6,372 nt of DNA from an uncultured Alcaligenaceae bacterium (GTDB lineage: Bacteria > Pseudomonadota > Gammaproteobacteria > Burkholderiales > Burkholderiaceae_B): NCBI GenBank assembly GCA_937897265.1, contig CALCPT010000601.1, positions 1-6,372 on the forward strand. Reading direction: 5' to 3'. The notes below the pieces were generated by a model, which saw nothing but the letters and a program-made list of their open reading frames with translations, had not been told where the DNA came from and made no database searches. The position numbers and the translations under genes were made by a program. This document shows, piece by piece, positions 5,917-6,372 of the stretch (positions are counted from its first letter, which is position 1; each line of letters starts with the position of its first letter).

Positions 5917-6372
5917 TTAATGCAGCGACGTATGACGGATTAAACCGACCGCAATACCTTCGAGAGAGAAGTCTTGCCCCGGCTGTATTTGAATCGGTTC
6001 AAAGTCTGGGTTTTCGGGCAAAAGCTCAATGCGCCCACCCGATTTGCTTAGGCGTTTGACGGTGACGTCTTCGTCAATGCGGGCTACTACGATTTGACCA
6101 TTGCGGGCATCACTGGTTTTTTTAATCGCTAGTAAGTCACCATCTAAGATGCCAGCGTCGCGCATGCTCAGGCCTTTGACCTTGAGCAGATAGTCAGGCC
6201 GTTCGGCAAACATATCGAGATCGACGTTGATTTCTTTTTCGATGTTTTCGGTGGCTAAGATTGGATGACCTGCGGCCACGCGCCCAATCAAAGGTAAAAG
6301 TAAAAAGCCTGCGCCAGGTAAAGTTTTTAGGCGAGGGCGATCGGCGGGGAGCTCGGTATCGACATCGGCCTC
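5917..6372 (-). CDS. lexA: LexA repressor, C-terminal part (5' end outside window)
   Basis: LexA represses the SOS regulon and cleaves itself when bound to the RecA filament. The frame is open to the window edge, so 151 residues are visible and the N-terminal winged-helix DNA-binding domain and start lie beyond 6372. A TTG at 6289-6291 is an internal Leu codon ([12 protein letters not shown]), not a start. The visible part has a linker (residues 1-27 of this fragment), the Ala34-Gly35 cleavage site in GRVAAGHP, and the S24-type peptidase with Ser69 in GLSMRDAG (codon 6166-6168) and Lys106 in VTVKRL (codon 6055-6057), 37 residues apart as in E. coli. It looks fully self-cleavable. The promoter and any SOS box are outside the window. 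Confidence 0.96.
   Translation of the reverse strand, partial: EADVDTELPADRPRLKTLPGAGFLLLPLIGRVAAGHPILATENIEKEINVDLDMFAERPDYLLKVKGLSMRDAGILDGDLLAIKKTSDARNGQIVVARIDEDVTVKRLSKSGGRIELLPENPDFEPIQIQPGQDFSLEGIAVGLIRHTSLH

Noticed and set aside
6289..6291. TTG as a start codon for a 124-residue LexA-like protein.
   Set aside because: The frame stays open to 6372 and the upstream residues form the LexA linker; a start here would remove the DNA-binding domain.
1..6372. A novel defence, mobile or biosynthetic system.
   Set aside because: All coding space is filled by six known proteostasis and SOS genes with intact catalytic residues; there are no transposase, integrase, repeat-array or toxin-like genes, and no gap exceeds 250 bases.

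Overview
This window looks like a contig end from a betaproteobacterium, most likely of the order Burkholderiales. The evidence is the order tig-clpP-clpX-lon, the beta-type ClpP core ([33 protein letters not shown]) and a ClpX close to the Alcaligenaceae/Burkholderiaceae form. Base composition looks near 50% GC by eye. The genus cannot be fixed from this stretch, and no mobile element, CRISPR array, tRNA or rRNA is visible.

Layout. Bases 1-46 are not biological: they match an Illumina P7/index/Read-2 adapter fused to the genomic insert. From base 47 the + strand carries the 3' part of tig (trigger factor), then clpP starting directly after the tig stop codon, an 81-bp gap with a hairpin, and clpX. 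A 250-bp gap follows. It holds two copies of a TTTTCGAAAA palindrome, an intrinsic terminator and a sigma-32-like promoter, and leads into lon. After lon comes a 193-bp gap that ends in a very strong terminator placed immediately before the start of hslR (Hsp15). The last gene, lexA, is on the minus strand, convergent with hslR, and is cut by the window end.

How the genes work together. This is a protein quality-control locus. Trigger factor folds nascent chains at the ribosome, ClpXP and Lon are the two main regulatory AAA+ proteases, and Hsp15 recycles stalled 50S subunits carrying nascent chains. LexA, the SOS repressor, is functionally linked because its self-cleavage fragments are ClpXP substrates in E. 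coli. The tig-clpP-clpX block appears to be one transcription unit that ends at the terminator near 2740. Lon appears to have its own heat-shock-type promoter and its own terminator near 5500.

I do not see an undescribed system here. All six genes belong to well-known families with intact catalytic residues. What merits a second look is the adapter artefact with its chimeric start codon, the noncoding elements around lon, and the odd position of the terminator against the hslR start codon.
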